From: Axinella damicornis
Lineage: Eukaryota > Porifera > Demospongiae > Axinellida > Axinellidae
Assembly (NCBI GenBank): GCA_963931865.1
Contig: OZ007505.1
Location: 2,102,244-2,166,243, forward strand
Direction of reading: 5' to 3'
DNA: 64,000 nucleotides
Under the pieces are notes generated by a model. It was not told the DNA's origin. It saw only the letters and a program-made list of their open reading frames with translations, and did not search any database. The position numbers and the translations under genes were made by a program. Shown piece by piece: positions 1 through 13,281 of this stretch (its first letter is position 1; each line of letters starts with the position of its first letter).

Positions 1-3000
1 AAGGACTCAGCACACAACAGCCTGGCCGAGTGGTCTTCACCTCTCAGGTATCTGGCTCCCATCCACAAGACTTTAATGCATCCAGCTTGTTCCCACTTGC
101 ACTCATCCTCAGCGAGCAGACGGCTGGCAGTGTGCAAGGTACTGCCACGCAAGCCTCCGTAACCCTCAACCTGAACATCAACTACCAGCCTGCAGATGCT
201 GCCGCACCCAGACCTGCACTCGGCCTGACTCTAGAGCAGCAAGACCTGTCCAGCGACAGCAGAGAAATTACCTTCTCCGTCATCTCCACTCTGCAGCAGC
301 CGAGTGTGGCTGGAACTCTGCAAGGCAGTATAGACGACGAGACCCTCCCGGCAAGCCTGATCAGGGCAACCGTCGACCCCGAAGTGGACGGACAGCTCAG
401 GTGGAACCTCAGCATACCAGAGGAAAGCGAAGCACAGACCTACCTTCCCTTTCTGCCAGCCCTAGTGCTGCCTGCTGGCTGGCTGACCGCAGACGAGAGG
501 CCTGAAGAGTTGAGGGACGGCCTGGAGTCCAGTGGTGATGGAAAATTCAACGCAACAGTGTTGCTCAGCTTCCCCTCGGGAGAGCAGCTGAGAGTAGAGG
601 TCTCCTCTGCTGGAGGCATCACTGCCACACAGCCCCCAGTTCTGGAGTACAACAGCCGCATCTCTGGATCGCACCCGCCAAGCTTTGACGCCTCACAGCT
701 GCTTCCACTGGCATTGCTTCTGCAGGAAGACCCAGTCGGCATTCTGCTGGGAGAACAAGTGCTGGCAGGCAACGTCACCATCTCCGTCAGCATCAACTAC
801 AGCCCTGTGGACCCAGAGGCCCCCACACCCGCTCTCGTTCTGACTCTTGAGAGGACGGACACCCAGGTCAGTGAAGATGGCAGATCCATCACCTTCTTGA
901 CTCGATCCACTCTCACCGCTGTTCCTGGAGTGGAAGAGCTGGAAGGCAGTCTGGATGGCACGCTCAATGGACAACCTGTTCCACAGACTCAGATCACAGC
1001 CACCGTCAGTGCATCACGAGATGGGCAAGTGGACTGGAAGATCACTTTCAGCGATGGAGCTCAAGCCAACACCTACCTGCCACTGCTGCCCTCACTCAGC
1101 CTCCCCTATGGCTGGTTGACGGCCTCAGAAAACCCCCCACAGCTACTGGATGGTTTGGAACTGACCGGCAATGGCTCCTTCACAGCCATGGTAGTTCTGA
1201 CATTTCAAACTGGAGAGGAGTTGACGCTGCAGCACTCTTCGCAAGGACTCAGCACACAACAGCCTGGCCGAGTGGTCTTCACCTCTCAGGTATCTGGCTC
1301 CCATCCACAAGACTTTAATGCATCCAGCTTGTTCCCACTTGCACTCATCCTCAGCGAGCAGACGGCTGGCAGTGTGCAAGGTACTGCCACGCAAGCCTCC
1401 GTAACCCTCAACCTGAACATCAACTACCAGCCTGCAGATGCTGCCGCACCCAGACCTGCACTCGGCCTGACTCTAGAGCAGCAAGACCTGTCCAGCGACA
1501 GCAGAGAAATTACCTTCTCCGTCATCTCCACTCTGCAGCAGCCGAGTGTGGCTGGAACTCTGCAAGGCAGTATAGACAACGAGACCCTCCCGGCAAGCCT
1601 GATCAGGGCAACCGTCGACCCCGAAGTGGACGGACAGCTCAGGTGGAACCTCAGCATACCAGAGGAAAGCGAAGTACCGACCTACCTTCCCTTTCTGCCA
1701 GCCCTAGTGCTGCCTGCTGGCTGGCTGACCGCAGACGAGAGGCCTGAAGAGTTGAGGGACGGCCTGGAGTCCAGTGGTGATGGAAAATTCAACGCAACAG
1801 TGTTGCTCAGCTTCCCCTCGGGAGAGCAGCTGAGAGTAGAGGTCTCCTCTGCTGGAGGCATCACTGCCACACAGCCCCCAGTTCTGGAGTACAACAGCCG
1901 CATCTCTGGATCGCACCCGCCAAGCTTTGACGCCTCACAGCTGCTTCCACTGGCATTGCTTCTGCAGGAAGACCCAGTCGGCATTCTGCTGGGAGAACAA
2001 GTGCTGGCAGGCAACGTCACCATCTCCGTCAGCATCAACTACAGCCCTGTGGACCCAGAGGCCCCCACACCCGCTCTCGTTCTGACTCTTGAGAGGACGG
2101 ACACCCAGGTCAGTGAAGATGGCAGATCCATCACCTTCTTGACTCGATCCACTCTCACCGCTGTTCCTGGAGTGGAAGAGCTGGAAGGCAGTCTGGATGG
2201 CACGCTCAATGGACAACCTGTTCCACAGACTCAGATCACAGCCACCGTCAGTGCATCACGAGATGGGCAAGTGGACTGGAAGATCACTTTCAGCGATGGA
2301 GCTCAAGCCAACACCTACCTGCCACTGCTGCCCTCACTCAGCCTCCCCTATGGCTGGTTGACGGCCTCAGAAAATCCCCCACAGCTACTGGATGGTTTGG
2401 AACTGACCGGCAATGGCTCCTTCACAGCCATGGTAGTTCTGACATTTCAAACTGGAGAGGAGTTGACGCTGCAGCACTCTTCGCAAGGACTCAGCACACA
2501 ACAGCCTGGCCGAGTGGTCTTCACCTCTCAGGTATCTGGCTCCCATCCACAAGACTTTAATGCATCCAGCTTGTTCCCACTTGCACTCATCCTCAGCGAG
2601 CAGACGGCTGGCAGTGTGCAAGGTACTGCCACGCAAGCCTCCGTAACCCTCAACCTGAACATCAACTACCAGCCTGCAGATGCTGCCGCACCCAGACCTG
2701 CACTCGGCCTGACTCTAGAGCAGCAAGACCTGTCCAGCGACAGCAGAGAAATTACCTTCTCCGTCATCTCCACTCTGCAGCAGCCGAGTGTGGCTGGAAC
2801 TCTGCAAGGCAGTATAGACAACGAGACCCTCCCGGCAAGCCTGATCAGGGCAACCGTCGACCCCGAAGTGGACGGACAGCTCAGGTGGAACCTCAGTATA
2901 CCAGAGGAAAGCGAAGTACCGACCTACCTTCCCTTTCTGCCAGCCCTAGTGCTGCCTGCTGGCTGGCTGACCGCAGACGAGAGGCCTGAAGAGTTGAGGG

Positions 3001-6000
3001 ACGGCCTGGAGTCCAGTGGTGATGGAAAATTCAACGCAACAGTGTTGCTCAGCTTCCCCTCGGGAGAGCAGCTGAGAGTAGAGGTCTCCTCTGCTGGAGG
3101 CATCACTGCCACACAGCCCCCAGTTCTGGAGTACAACAGCCGCATCTCTGGATCGCACCCGCCAAGCTTTGACGCCTCACAGCTGCTTCCACTGGCATTG
3201 CTTCTGCAGGAAGACCCAGTCGGCATTCTGCTGGGAGAACAAGTGCTGGCAGGCAACGTCACCATCTCCGTCAGCATCAACTACAGCCCTGTGGACCCAG
3301 AGGCCCCCACACCCGCTCTCGTTCTGACTCTTGAGAGGACGGACACCCAGGTCAGTGAAGATGGCAGATCCATCACCTTCTTGACTCGATCCACTCTCAC
3401 CGCTGTTCCTGGAGTGGAAGAGCTGGAAGGCAGTCTGGATGGCACGCTCAATGGACAACCTGTTCCACAGACTCAGATCACAGCCACCGTCAGTGCATCA
3501 CGAGATGGGCAAGTGGACTGGAAGATCACTTTCAGCGATGGAGCTCAAGCCAACACCTACCTGCCACTGCTGCCCTCACTCAGCCTCCCCTATGGCTGGT
3601 TGACGGCCTCAGAAAACCCCCCACAGCTACTGGATGGTTTGGAACTGACCGGCAATGGCTCCTTCACAGCCATGGTAGTTCTGACATTTCAAACTGGAGA
3701 GGAGTTGACGCTGCAGCACTCTTCGCAAGGACTCAGCACACAACAGCCTGGCCGAGTGGTCTTCACCTCTCAGGTATCTGGCTCCCATCCACAAGACTTT
3801 AATGCATCCAGCTTGTTCCCACTTGCACTCATCCTCAGCGAGCAGACGGCTGGCAGTGTGCAAGGTACTGCCACGCAAGCCTCCGTAACCCTCAACCTGA
3901 ACATCAACTACCAGCCTGCAGATGCTGCCGCACCCAGACCTGCACTCGGCCTGACTCTAGAGCAGCAAGACCTGTCCAGCGACAGCAGAGAAATTACCTT
4001 CTCCGTCATCTCCACTCTGCAGCAGCCGAGTGTGGCTGGAACTCTGCAAGGCAGTATAGACAACGAGACCCTCCCGGCAAGCCTGATCAGGGCAACCGTC
4101 GAACCCGAAGTGGACGGACAGCTCAGGTGGAACCTCGGCATACCAGAGGAAAGCGAAGCACCGACCTACCTTCCCTTTCTGCCAGCCGTAGTGCTGCCTG
4201 CTGGCTGGCTGACCGCAGACGAGAGGCCTGAAGAGTTGAGGGACGGCCTGGAGTCCAGTGGCGATGGGAAATTAAACGCTACAGTGTTGCTCAGCTTCCC
4301 CTCTGGAGAGCAGCTGAGAGTAGAGGTCTCCTCTGCTGGAGGCATCACTGCCACACAGCCCCCAGTTCTGGAGTACAACAGCCGCATCTCTGGATCGCAC
4401 CCGCCAAGCTTTGACGCCTCACAGCTGCTTCCACTGGCATTGCTTCTGCAGGAAGACCCAGTCGGCATTCTGCTGGGAGAACAAGTGCTGGCAGGCAACG
4501 TCACCATCTCCGTCAGCATCAACTACAGCCCTGTGGACCCAGAGGCCCCCACACCCGCTCTCGTTCTGACTCTTGAGAGGACGGACACCCAGGTCAGTGA
4601 AGATGGCAGATCCATCACCTTCTTGACTCGATCCACACTCACCGCTGTTCCTGGAGTGGAAGAGCTGGAAGGCAGTCTGGATGGCACGCTCAATGGACAA
4701 CCTGTTCCACAGACTCAGATCACAGCCACCGTCAGTGCATCACGAGATGGGCAAGTGGACTGGAAGATCACTTTCAGCGATGGAGCTCAAGCCAACACCT
4801 ACCTGCCACTGTTGCCCTCACTCAGCCTCCCCTATGGCTGGTTGACGGCCTCAGAAAATCCCCCACAGCTACTGGATGGTTTGGAACTGACCGGCAATGG
4901 CTCCTTCACAGCCATGGTAGTTCTGACATTTCAAACTGGAGAGGAGTTGACGCTGCAGCACTCTTCGCAAGGACTCAGCACACAACAGCCTGGCCGAGTG
5001 GTCTTCACCTCTCAGGTATCTGGCTCCCATCCACAAGACTTTAATGCATCCAGCTTGTTCCCACTTGCACTCATCCTCAGCGAGCAGACGGCTGGCAGTG
5101 TGCAAGGTACTGCCACGCAAGCCTCCGTAACCCTCAACCTGAACATCAACTACCAGCCTGCAGATGCTGCCGCACCCAGACCTGCACTCGGCCTGACTCT
5201 AGAGCAGCAAGACCTGTCCAGCGACAGCAGAGAAATTACCTTCTCCGTCATCTCCACTCTGCAGCAGCCGAGTGTGGCTGGAACTCTGCAAGGCAGTATA
5301 GACAACGAGACCCTCCCGGCAAGCCTGATCAGGGCAACCGTCGACCCCGAAGTGGACGGACAGCTCAGGTGGAACCTCAGCATACCAGAGGAAAGCGAAG
5401 CACAGACCTACCTTCCCTTTCTGCCAGCCCTAGTGCTGCCTGCTGGCTGGCTGACCGCAGACGAGAGGCCTGAAGAGTTGAGGGACGGCCTGGAGTCCAG
5501 TGGTGATGGAAAATTCAACGCAACAGTGTTGCTCAGCTTCCCCTCGGGAGAGCAGCTGAGAGTAGAGGTCTCCTCTGCTGGAGGCATCACTGCCACACAG
5601 CCCCCAGTTCTGGAGTACAACAGCCGCATCTCTGGATCGCAGCCGCCAAGCTTTGACGCCTCACAGCTGCTTCCACTCGCGTTGCTTCTGCAGGAAGACC
5701 CAGTCGGCATTCTGCTGGGAGAACAAGTGCTGGCAGGCAACGTCACCATCTCCGTCAGCATCAACTACAGCCCTGTGGACCCAGAGGCCCCCACACCCGC
5801 TCTCGTTCTGACTCTTGAGAGGACGGACACCCAGGTCAGTGAAGATGGCAGATCCATCACCTTCTTGACTCGATCCACTCTCACCGCTGTTCCTGGAGTG
5901 GAAGAGCTGGAAGGCAGTCTGGATGGCACGCTCAATGGACAACCTGTTCCACAGACTCAGATCACAGCCACCGTCAGTGCATCACGAGATGGGCAAGTGG

Positions 6001-9000
6001 ACTGGAAGATCACTTTCAGCGATGGAACTCAAGCCAACACCTACCTGCCACTGCTGCCCTCACTCAGCCTCCCCTATGGCTGGTTGACGGCCTCAGAAAA
6101 TCCCCCACAGCTACTGGATGGTTTGGAACTGACCGGCAATGGCTCCTTCACAGCCATGGTAGTTCTGACATTTCAAACTGGAGAGGAGTTGACGCTGCAG
6201 CACTCTTCGCAAGGACTCAGCACACAACAGCCTGGCCGAGTGGTCTTCACCTCTCAGGTATCTGGCTCCCATCCACAAGACTTTAATGCATCCAGCTTGT
6301 TCCCACTTGCACTCATCCTCAGCGAGCAGACGGCTGGCAGTGTGCAAGGTACTGCCACGCAAGCCTCCGTAACCCTAAACCTGAACATCAACTACCAGCC
6401 TGCAGATGCTGCCGCACCCAGACCTGCACTCGGCCTGACTCTAGAGCAGCAAGACCTGTCCAGCGACAGCAGAGAAATTACCTTCTCCGTCATCTCCACT
6501 CTGCAGCAGCCGAGTGTGGCTGGAACTCTGCAAGGTAGTGTAGACAACGAGACCCTCCCGGCAAGCCTGATCAGGGCTACCGTTGATCCGGAGGAGGATG
6601 GATTGCTTAGATGGAATATCAGCGTGCCTGAGGAAGGGGAAATCGAGACCTACATTGCTTTGCTTCCAGCTTTAGTGCTTCCTGCTGGTTGGTTGATTGC
6701 AGAGGAGAGGCCTGAACAGTTGAGGGATGGTCTGGAGTCTAGTGGCGATGGAAAATTCAACGCAACAGTGTTGCTCAGCTTCCCCTCGGGAGAGCAGCTG
6801 AGAGTAGAGGTCTCCTCTGCTGGTGGCCTAACTGCCACACAGCCCCCAGTCCTGGAGTACAATGTCCGTGTTGCTGGCTTGTATCCACAAGGCTTTAACA
6901 GTTCACAACTCATTCCACTAGCTTTGCCTCTGGAGGAAGATACAGTTGGAGTTCTCTCGGGAGAAAAAGTGCTGGTAGGGAGTGTCGTAATTTCAGTGAG
7001 CATCGGCTATAACCCTGTGTTCCCAGAGGCCACAACAACTGCATTTGTTCTCTCTCTTAATCAGTCTGTGACGCAAGTCCGTATGGATGGTGAATTGGCT
7101 AGAATTTTGTTAACAACTAAGTCCACAATTACATCACTTGACTGTAGAGCGGTTTGTAACAATCTTACTGACAACTGCAACTTGGAAACTGGTGAATGTA
7201 TGGATTGTGAGCAATTTACTCGCGGTTCTAAGTGTGAACTGTGTACACCTGGATACCACCCAGTGCAGGTGAATGACATTTCTAAAGGTTGCCAACCTTG
7301 TTTATGTCCTGGTCTGCCAGGATCTGACCTAAGCTTCAGTGAAACATGTACCCAGAGTGAAGAAAGTGGGCAGCTTGTATGTCTGATGTGCCAAGAAGGT
7401 TACAGTGGTCCAAGGTGTAACGTATGTCAAGATGGGTTCTATGGTGCACCTACTGAAGGCATTTTGTGTCGAAAATGCAACTGCAGTGGGAATGTTGACG
7501 AGAAAGTAACTGGAAACTGTGACGTAACAACAGGAAGGTGTCTGAAATGCATCAACAACACCAAGGGATTTAACTGTGAGCAGTGTGTAGATGGATACTG
7601 GGGTGATGCTACTTCAGGAACGTGCCGGAGTAAGTGTGAATTTCTTGTTTGTATATCCTTGTGTATCACACAGAGTATATGGCGTACATAAAGTTGAATT
7701 TTCAACCAGACTGCAGAAACACTTGCATGCATGGAGCAAAGTGCGAAATCAGCGCAACATTATAAGTAGAAGAACGCTTTCTGGTCACTGCTAGATTCTT
7801 CCGGTCTTCATTGCCTCATTGCCTATCCATCTGTCTTTGGTTCCCTGAGTTGACAGCTGTTGTAATTGGTTGCTACTTGTGTAGTAGTCATTTTAGTTAC
7901 TATACAACTGGTCCAATCACTGAGAAAACGCAGTTTCTTTCAGCATTATTTTCCAATGAGATACACGTCTGCAATGCTTGTTTGCTATGTTGGGAGTGTT
8001 GTTGGTAAACAAAAACACTTGCTGACTCTATTGTACTTTTGCAACGCTTGTTTGCAATGTTAGGAGTACTAGTGTTGTTGGTAAACAAAAACACTTGAAG
8101 ATGAACGGAGTGTTGATAGAATGGCTCAATAATTCAATGCAGTCATTACATAATTAGATCGGAGAATCATGTATCCATAACCATTCTTACATATGGAGTC
8201 TACCAATTTGCCTGTGGTAGCTGATTACTCAGATATGTCAGACTGATAATCTTTGATAATTTTCCTCCCTGCAGAATGTATGTGTGATGAACTGGGGTCT
8301 GTGAACCTAGCATCATGTGACAGCAACAGTGGGCAGTGTGAATGCAAACAAAATGTTGTTGGAAGGTCTTGTTCCGTTTGTGAGCATGACTACTGGGGTC
8401 TCTCTGCGGATAGCATTGGCTGCAGGCCATGCAACTGTTGCCCAGATGGGTCCATCACCACTGAGTGTGATCAGGTACTGTGCATTCTTTCAGCCTAATT
8501 CTATCCGTCCAGCATCCAGTGCATTTTGGTAAATGCTTCACAAAGCCTTTTCCTCTCTCGTGCCATTCTAAGTGTTTTCCTTTGTTGAGCATTGAGGTTT
8601 ATGTGCACAATCCGATCATGAGGGCTTCAGTTATCATTTGGATTATAAAGACTGAGTGGGAATTCAGTTTGTACGAGCAAAAAAAAAACATTACTGGATG
8701 TGGCATCACCAGCAAGTGGAATGATAGAATTTATTTTTGTATTGCCCCTGATGAAGAGTGAAGTATTCGGGCAAAATATTCGGGCAAAATATTGGCACTC
8801 TACATATAGCAGACTGATAATACAGGAATATCTGTATCAAAGCAATACTTACCCCTTCCATATTTCAGATTACAGGAGAATGTCTCTGCCGTGAAGGGTA
8901 CAGTGGTCGTCTCTGCTGCACAAGTAAGCTACTCAGTGCTTGTACAGTATGCAATTACACTCCTGATAGGGGGGAAAATCAACCATTTTACCAGGATAGT

Positions 9001-12000
9001 CGTACAAAGATTCTCACTACACCATCATGATTACCGTAGATCGAAGAATGTTTTGTTGTTAGAATAATTTCGTAGTCGTCCTCAACCACGAACATTTAAC
9101 ACACGAAATTTATTTACAACAGATATTAACAGCAACGAATAATTATTAAAGTCAGCAACTCTTCACACGTGTAGACTAGTCATCTGTGCTGAAACCAGTC
9201 TGTCAAAACTACGGCCCTTCTGCGATTCTTCAAGCCCGTAGATGGACTCCCCGATCCCAAAAGATCTCTGTCGCTCTCCGTTCCTTCGGAGGTCTCAAAT
9301 CAACAAGCGAAGTTAGAAGCGCGGGCCGTGCAGGAGATACAGCCCAGAAGAACGCTTTGAAATCGGTCGGTATGCCAGTGACCATGGCATAGCAGCAGCT
9401 CGTTCGTACATCTCCACATTGATCGTTCCATTGATGAGCTGTACTATGAAAATTTAATGCAACGAAAAATTTACACACAATAGTTTTAACACAAAAATTT
9501 CCCAATCGGTACCATCGGTGACTCAAACATAATAATGATTGTACAGAAGCTCACCTTGGTGTTGAAGTTATGAGCGCTTTTGTCTTCTGGTTGGCTGCCA
9601 TTCCTCACTTCATCCTTCATAGACATAATGCATGGTATTAATCTGGTGGATGTAATCAGAGTCGGCTGAAGTATCCACAAGCCTGTGAGAGTAAAGCAAG
9701 GCATGAGGCATAATTCTGAAACCTACCAGTTTGACTACCCTACAAGGAGAGTTGTTGCCACTTGAAGATCATGCATTGAATATCGTATATGTTTTGGCTG
9801 CTGTCGCAAACAAGCTCCCATCTATACTGTGCTATACTGCAGCCATTGTTAGCTTACTTGTGTGCATGCCTTTTTACTATTATCCTCATTGTGTGCATTG
9901 TACAATCCCAGATTACACGTACTAATGAGTTGTACAGTGATGTTATGCTAACACATAACTGACATATAGGTTCGTCTGCTATGTTCAAGAATCTGTATCT
10001 GCAATGTTATTTCTCGCACAGGACGTTCTAAACGTGGCTCTAGATTCGATGGAACATCCTACGTTGTGTACAGCACTGGTGGTACTGGCAACATCACACA
10101 CATACAAGTTGATGTCACCTTCAGGCCACAAGCAGCTCAAGGTCTGATATTCTACAGTTCACAGTACAGGAATGGAAGTGGATCCTACCTGTTAGCACAA
10201 CTTCAAAACTATCAGTTCATCTTGAGTTTTGATGCTGGAACAGGACCAGTAAACATCAGGTATTAATCCTTTTCAGTAGGTACGTATGTGCTAGCCCATT
10301 TCCGAAGATGTCTTTAATGTTAATTGAATTGTGCTTTGTATATTGTAGTATCACTAAAGGTCGCCAATCCTCGACCCGACTTTTGGCTCAGTTTGCTCGA
10401 ATGAGTACCCACCAGTCTTGTGAGATGGGATTAAGCACTTGAGGGTCTTGTGTTGGTTGAACTTGTAGCAGCAAAGCACGGCTGTTGTAGAGAGTGGTGG
10501 ATGCTAACCGACAATTCATGAGTGGTAACTGCGGTGCTCTTTCATAGATGAATGCAGAAACATGTAAAAGAGTCCCCTTCCCGTTTGGTGAGCATGAGCT
10601 GCTGCAGCATCTGCAAAGAGCTGCTGTCCTCCGATTGCATCTGCTTCAGCTGCTGCTCCTAAATTGCATCCACTTCAGCTTGCTGCTCCCTGATTGCGTC
10701 CGATTCAGCTGCTGCTCCTCGATTGCGTCCGCTTCAGCTGCTGCTCCCCGATTGCGGCTCCCCGATTGCGGCTCCCCGATTGCGGCTCCCCGATTGCGGC
10801 TCCCCGATTGCATCCACTTCAGCTGCTGCTTCATAATTATTGTGTCCCCAGCTGTTCTAGAAGGTTCCAACCCATGCCCAATGCTCTCGGTTCGGAGGGT
10901 GTAAAGGTACGAAGGTCGCGTGCACGTCACTGGTCTAGTCCTGCCCCACTTCCGTTAGTCGCACACACACTAAAAATCTTAATGATAGAAATTATGTATA
11001 TAATACATTATACACTCACATGATTAGTAACTTCCTACTCAGCAAGGTATAGCAATTAATGTTGCTCCTAAGGCACATTCTGCTGGAATTTGCCTCATTA
11101 CTTTAACCATCTGGTTCACAATCGTGGACGTAATATGGCAACTTCAGATTGATGTTCCATATTACTATTGTAAAACAGATGCCACATGCCAGACCTACCC
11201 ACCAAGCTTCAGTTTGCATTCATGATCGTTATCCTACCCTTCTAGGTCTCCAGCAATCAGGGAAAATCAGTGGCACAGGATTGTTACATTCTATGCTGCT
11301 GATACAGGAAAAGCTAAATTGACCCTGGATGGCTTTCCACTAATCAATACCAACATACAAGTAAGTTTTGAAGTGACTTGTCCATCATTGCTCTGCCTGG
11401 TAAGAACCTATTAGAGCTGTCATGCTCCGTAGGTTATAGCTAAGTGCAGCTTTTGATGTGTGTTAACAAGGGACAAGCAAGAGTAAAAACATATATGTAT
11501 GGAGATGTAGGATAGCAGAGCAGCAAAAACAGTTCTGTATACAACCCCACCCTACATATCTTTCACAGTAATACATGTATACCGTACTTATTTATGCGAT
11601 CCAACACCGCCCTTGTTTTGTGACCGCCCTCGAATAATAGCCGCACCTTCAGAAGCGCTGAACGAAATAAACAACACCATTGTTTAGTAGCTGCAGCTAA
11701 TATTCGAGTAGTACGAAGAGGGAAACAACCATGGCTGCTTTGCTGTGAGCGTGAAGAGATGAGAACTGTTTATTGGTCATGTACCCTGAGAGCTGTCTAG
11801 GAAACTTTGGCACTTCCTGAGGCACGGAGGGCAAGTGGCATGTACGTTGAGTCACTTGCAGAAGAAAGCGAGAAAGCGGATTGGAAGTACTGTGTATGTG
11901 ACATGGTGTATAACAAACACCATGTCACACTAGCTTCCCTATTTTGCATAACACGAAATGATGCACCATGCCAGGAAGCATGACTGTGTTTACAATAACA

Positions 12001-13281
12001 TTTATGTGCCTGACAGCATCATATTAACCAACGTTCACAGTAATATCTTCAGGTTCTCTTTTAGATCTCACTGAATGGGAGAATTTGACTGCTTACATAG
12101 TTTTTACTGTATACTAATTAAGAAATAATGCTTTCATTTTCCTTGCAGAATGGAACAGCCTTACTCCTGTCAAGTGGATCAGCTTATCTAGGCAAGATTC
12201 CTGACCAAGATGTACCAAACTATGCTGCAGCCACTGATAATTCTGGCTTCGTGGGCTGCATAGAGAATGTAAGTGAGCTCCCACTACTTTTTACTGCTAT
12301 GTAACATAGTAATCAAAGAGTGACCCTTAACCTCATAGTGGTATGTACATCTAGTTCTGTATGCAGAATTATAAATTATTGTGCATCCGAAGAATATAAT
12401 TTCTTGTGTGATAGAATCATTGGGAGCCAGTAAACTGAAATCCACAGGCAAATTCTTGCGAGCCTTTGATCTTATGTCATGTGATTAAGGGCTGGAATTC
12501 CTAGGATTACAATCGGTTTCGCGAATTTCACGAATTACAGGTCATTTACGAAATTATTTCAAGGAAAATTTTGACATGTTGTGCGCCTACGTGGATAGTA
12601 TTCCAACGTACGCGCACGACGGCTAGCTTGATGGTTCTGTTTGTGTACTTCAACAGTGAGGATGGACAGTAGTCGAAGTGTAAGCTTCTGGGTCCACATG
12701 GAGAGCTCTCCCAAGAGGTACCATCATGTGCGATATCTGCCTCGATCCGGCAAAGGTCAGGGGAACGCCCAGGTATCTGAAAACGAACGCTGAGAGCATC
12801 GAAGTGGGGAAGAGAGTCGCCGCACCGACGAAGTGGTAGTTGAGTTCAGCGCGCACGCGCCCGGGAATCTTCAATTGCAGTACACCACGTCCATAATTTG
12901 TGTGGGTGAGGCATTTTGACCATGAAAAATTTTCAATGATATGTTCTGGAAGAGCAATTCGCAAAAATTTAGACCCGCAAAATTTAAGCGCCATACAGTA
13001 TTTGGGAATTCCCTTGCCGAAATTAGAGACAATTTTTCCCATTTGTGTGAAGGGTGCCAAATAATTAGGGATGCCAAATTTTTAGAAGATATACGGTAAG
13101 GACACTATGGACCTCACAAATAAGCCCTCAGATTGGATGTCCCTACTTCCTCTACTCATCTGGAATTACTCAGTTTCTCTACTCCATGCTGCAGGTCCGC
13201 CTAAGTGTACAAGGCAGCTTCTCCATAACAGCTCCAAGGCGCACTGCCAATGTGTCACCATGTTACGATGACACAGGCTGA
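1..13281 (+). CDS. Large secreted repeat / laminin-EGF / laminin-G protein (5' end outside window)
   Basis: The reading frame is open from the window edge. Exons: <1-7629, 8275-8474, 8869-8923, 10022-10259, 11246-11360, 12149-12268, 13195-13281. All junctions are GT-AG and all phases join, giving at least 2,813 residues. Domain order: six 414-residue repeats (about residues 10-2375 of the visible part), then Cys-rich laminin-type EGF modules (CQDGFYG, CEQCVDGYWGD and CSVCEHDYWG signatures) across exons 1-3, then one laminin G domain on exons 4-7 (NQWHRIV, GFVGCIEN, closing Cys). The stop follows shortly after with no membrane segment, so a secreted or matrix protein is likely. Laminin alpha chains carry five LG domains and a coiled coil; neither is seen, so this is laminin-like and not a laminin chain. 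The signal peptide and N-terminus are outside the window. Adhesion or matrix function is inferred from the domains only. Confidence 0.88.
30..7140 (+). repeat. Six in-frame 1,242-bp (414-aa) coding repeats, each made of two related ~207-aa domains
   Basis: Unit starts (VVFTSQVSGSHPQDF) fall at 30, 1272, 2514, 3756, 4998 and 6240, an exact 1,242-bp period. Units 1-5 differ by only a handful of bases. Each unit contains an A half (starting VVFTSQVSGSHP) and a B half (starting VLEYNSRISGSHP) that align with each other: SGSHP, LPLALLL-type, INY.P.D..AP.PAL.LTLE, ITF..ISTL, TYLPLLP..LP.GWLTA, DGLE..G.G.F.A.V.L.F.SGE.L. The pattern suggests a beta-rich extracellular domain with many N-glycosylation sequons. 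I do not recognise the family. Unit 6 is a mosaic: its first third matches the others, then it diverges from about 6,575. Confidence 0.95.
7141..8923 (+). other. Laminin-type EGF module region of gene 1
   Basis: Three exon pieces (7141-7629, 8275-8474, 8869-8923) encode a run of closely spaced cysteines with the laminin-EGF rhythm C.C...(G)..C....G.C..C....G..C..C..GY/FYG. At least four modules are visible, the last ending ECLCREGYSGRLCCT. Laminin-EGF modules form stiff rods in matrix proteins and receptors. Here they separate the repeat region from the C-terminal LamG domain. Confidence 0.85.
7630..10021 (+). other. Introns 1-3 of gene 1
   Basis: Introns are 7630-8274, 8475-8868 and 8924-10021. 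I see no coding exon inside them. Intron 1 contains two near copies of a short segment (GTTGGTAAACAAAAACACTT around 8,003 and 8,078). Intron 3 has an A/T-rich stretch around 9,050-9,500 that may be an old transposon remnant, but I could not define its ends. Confidence 0.5.
10640..10830. repeat. Short-unit minisatellite in intron 4 of gene 1
   Basis: The stretch contains repeated GATTGC(G/A)(T/G)CC-type and CTTCAGCTGCTGCTCC-type blocks. At about 10,744-10,815 there is an array of about five copies of the 15-bp unit CCCCGATTGCGGCTC. It lies between the LamG exons at 10259 and 11246. The ORFs it generates are low complexity and not genes. Confidence 0.85.
11361..13194 (+). other. Introns 5 and 6 of gene 1
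   Basis: Introns 11361-12148 and 12269-13194 flank the third LamG exon. The stretch 12,500-13,090 is open on the minus strand for about 136 codons but shows no recognisable domain and is probably repeat-derived. The duplicated block starts inside the second intron, at 13,148. Confidence 0.5.

Larger units (their letters stand above)
10022..13281 (+). other. Laminin G-like domain split over four exons
   Basis: Exons 10022-10259, 11246-11360, 12149-12268 and 13195-13281 encode about 185 residues. The domain opens with SRFDGTSYVVYS, has the LamG core F.PQ...GLIFYS, the NQWHRIV strand and LTLDG, and ends with FVGCIENVRL and the paired Cys in VSPCYDD. LamG domains bind carbohydrate or protein ligands, often through Ca2+. 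The domain is followed directly by the stop codon. Confidence 0.87.

Noticed and set aside
182..7003. Repeated minus-strand ORFs of 70-118 codons across the giant exon
   Set aside because: They recur every 1,242 bp as antisense shadows of the coding repeat and have no domains of their own.
10548..11023. Overlapping ORFs in both directions around 10.6-10.9 kb
   Set aside because: They arise from the short CCCCGATTGCGGCTC-type array and are low complexity.
12650..13060. 136-codon minus-strand ORF in the last intron of gene 1
   Set aside because: No recognisable domain and no splice partners. The sequence resembles repeat-derived intron DNA, and the part beyond 13,148 is not protein-like in the other copy.
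1..13281. Laminin alpha chain
   Set aside because: It has laminin-EGF and LamG domains, but only one LamG, no coiled-coil region and no LamN domain in view, and is dominated by an unrelated repeat. It is better called laminin-like.
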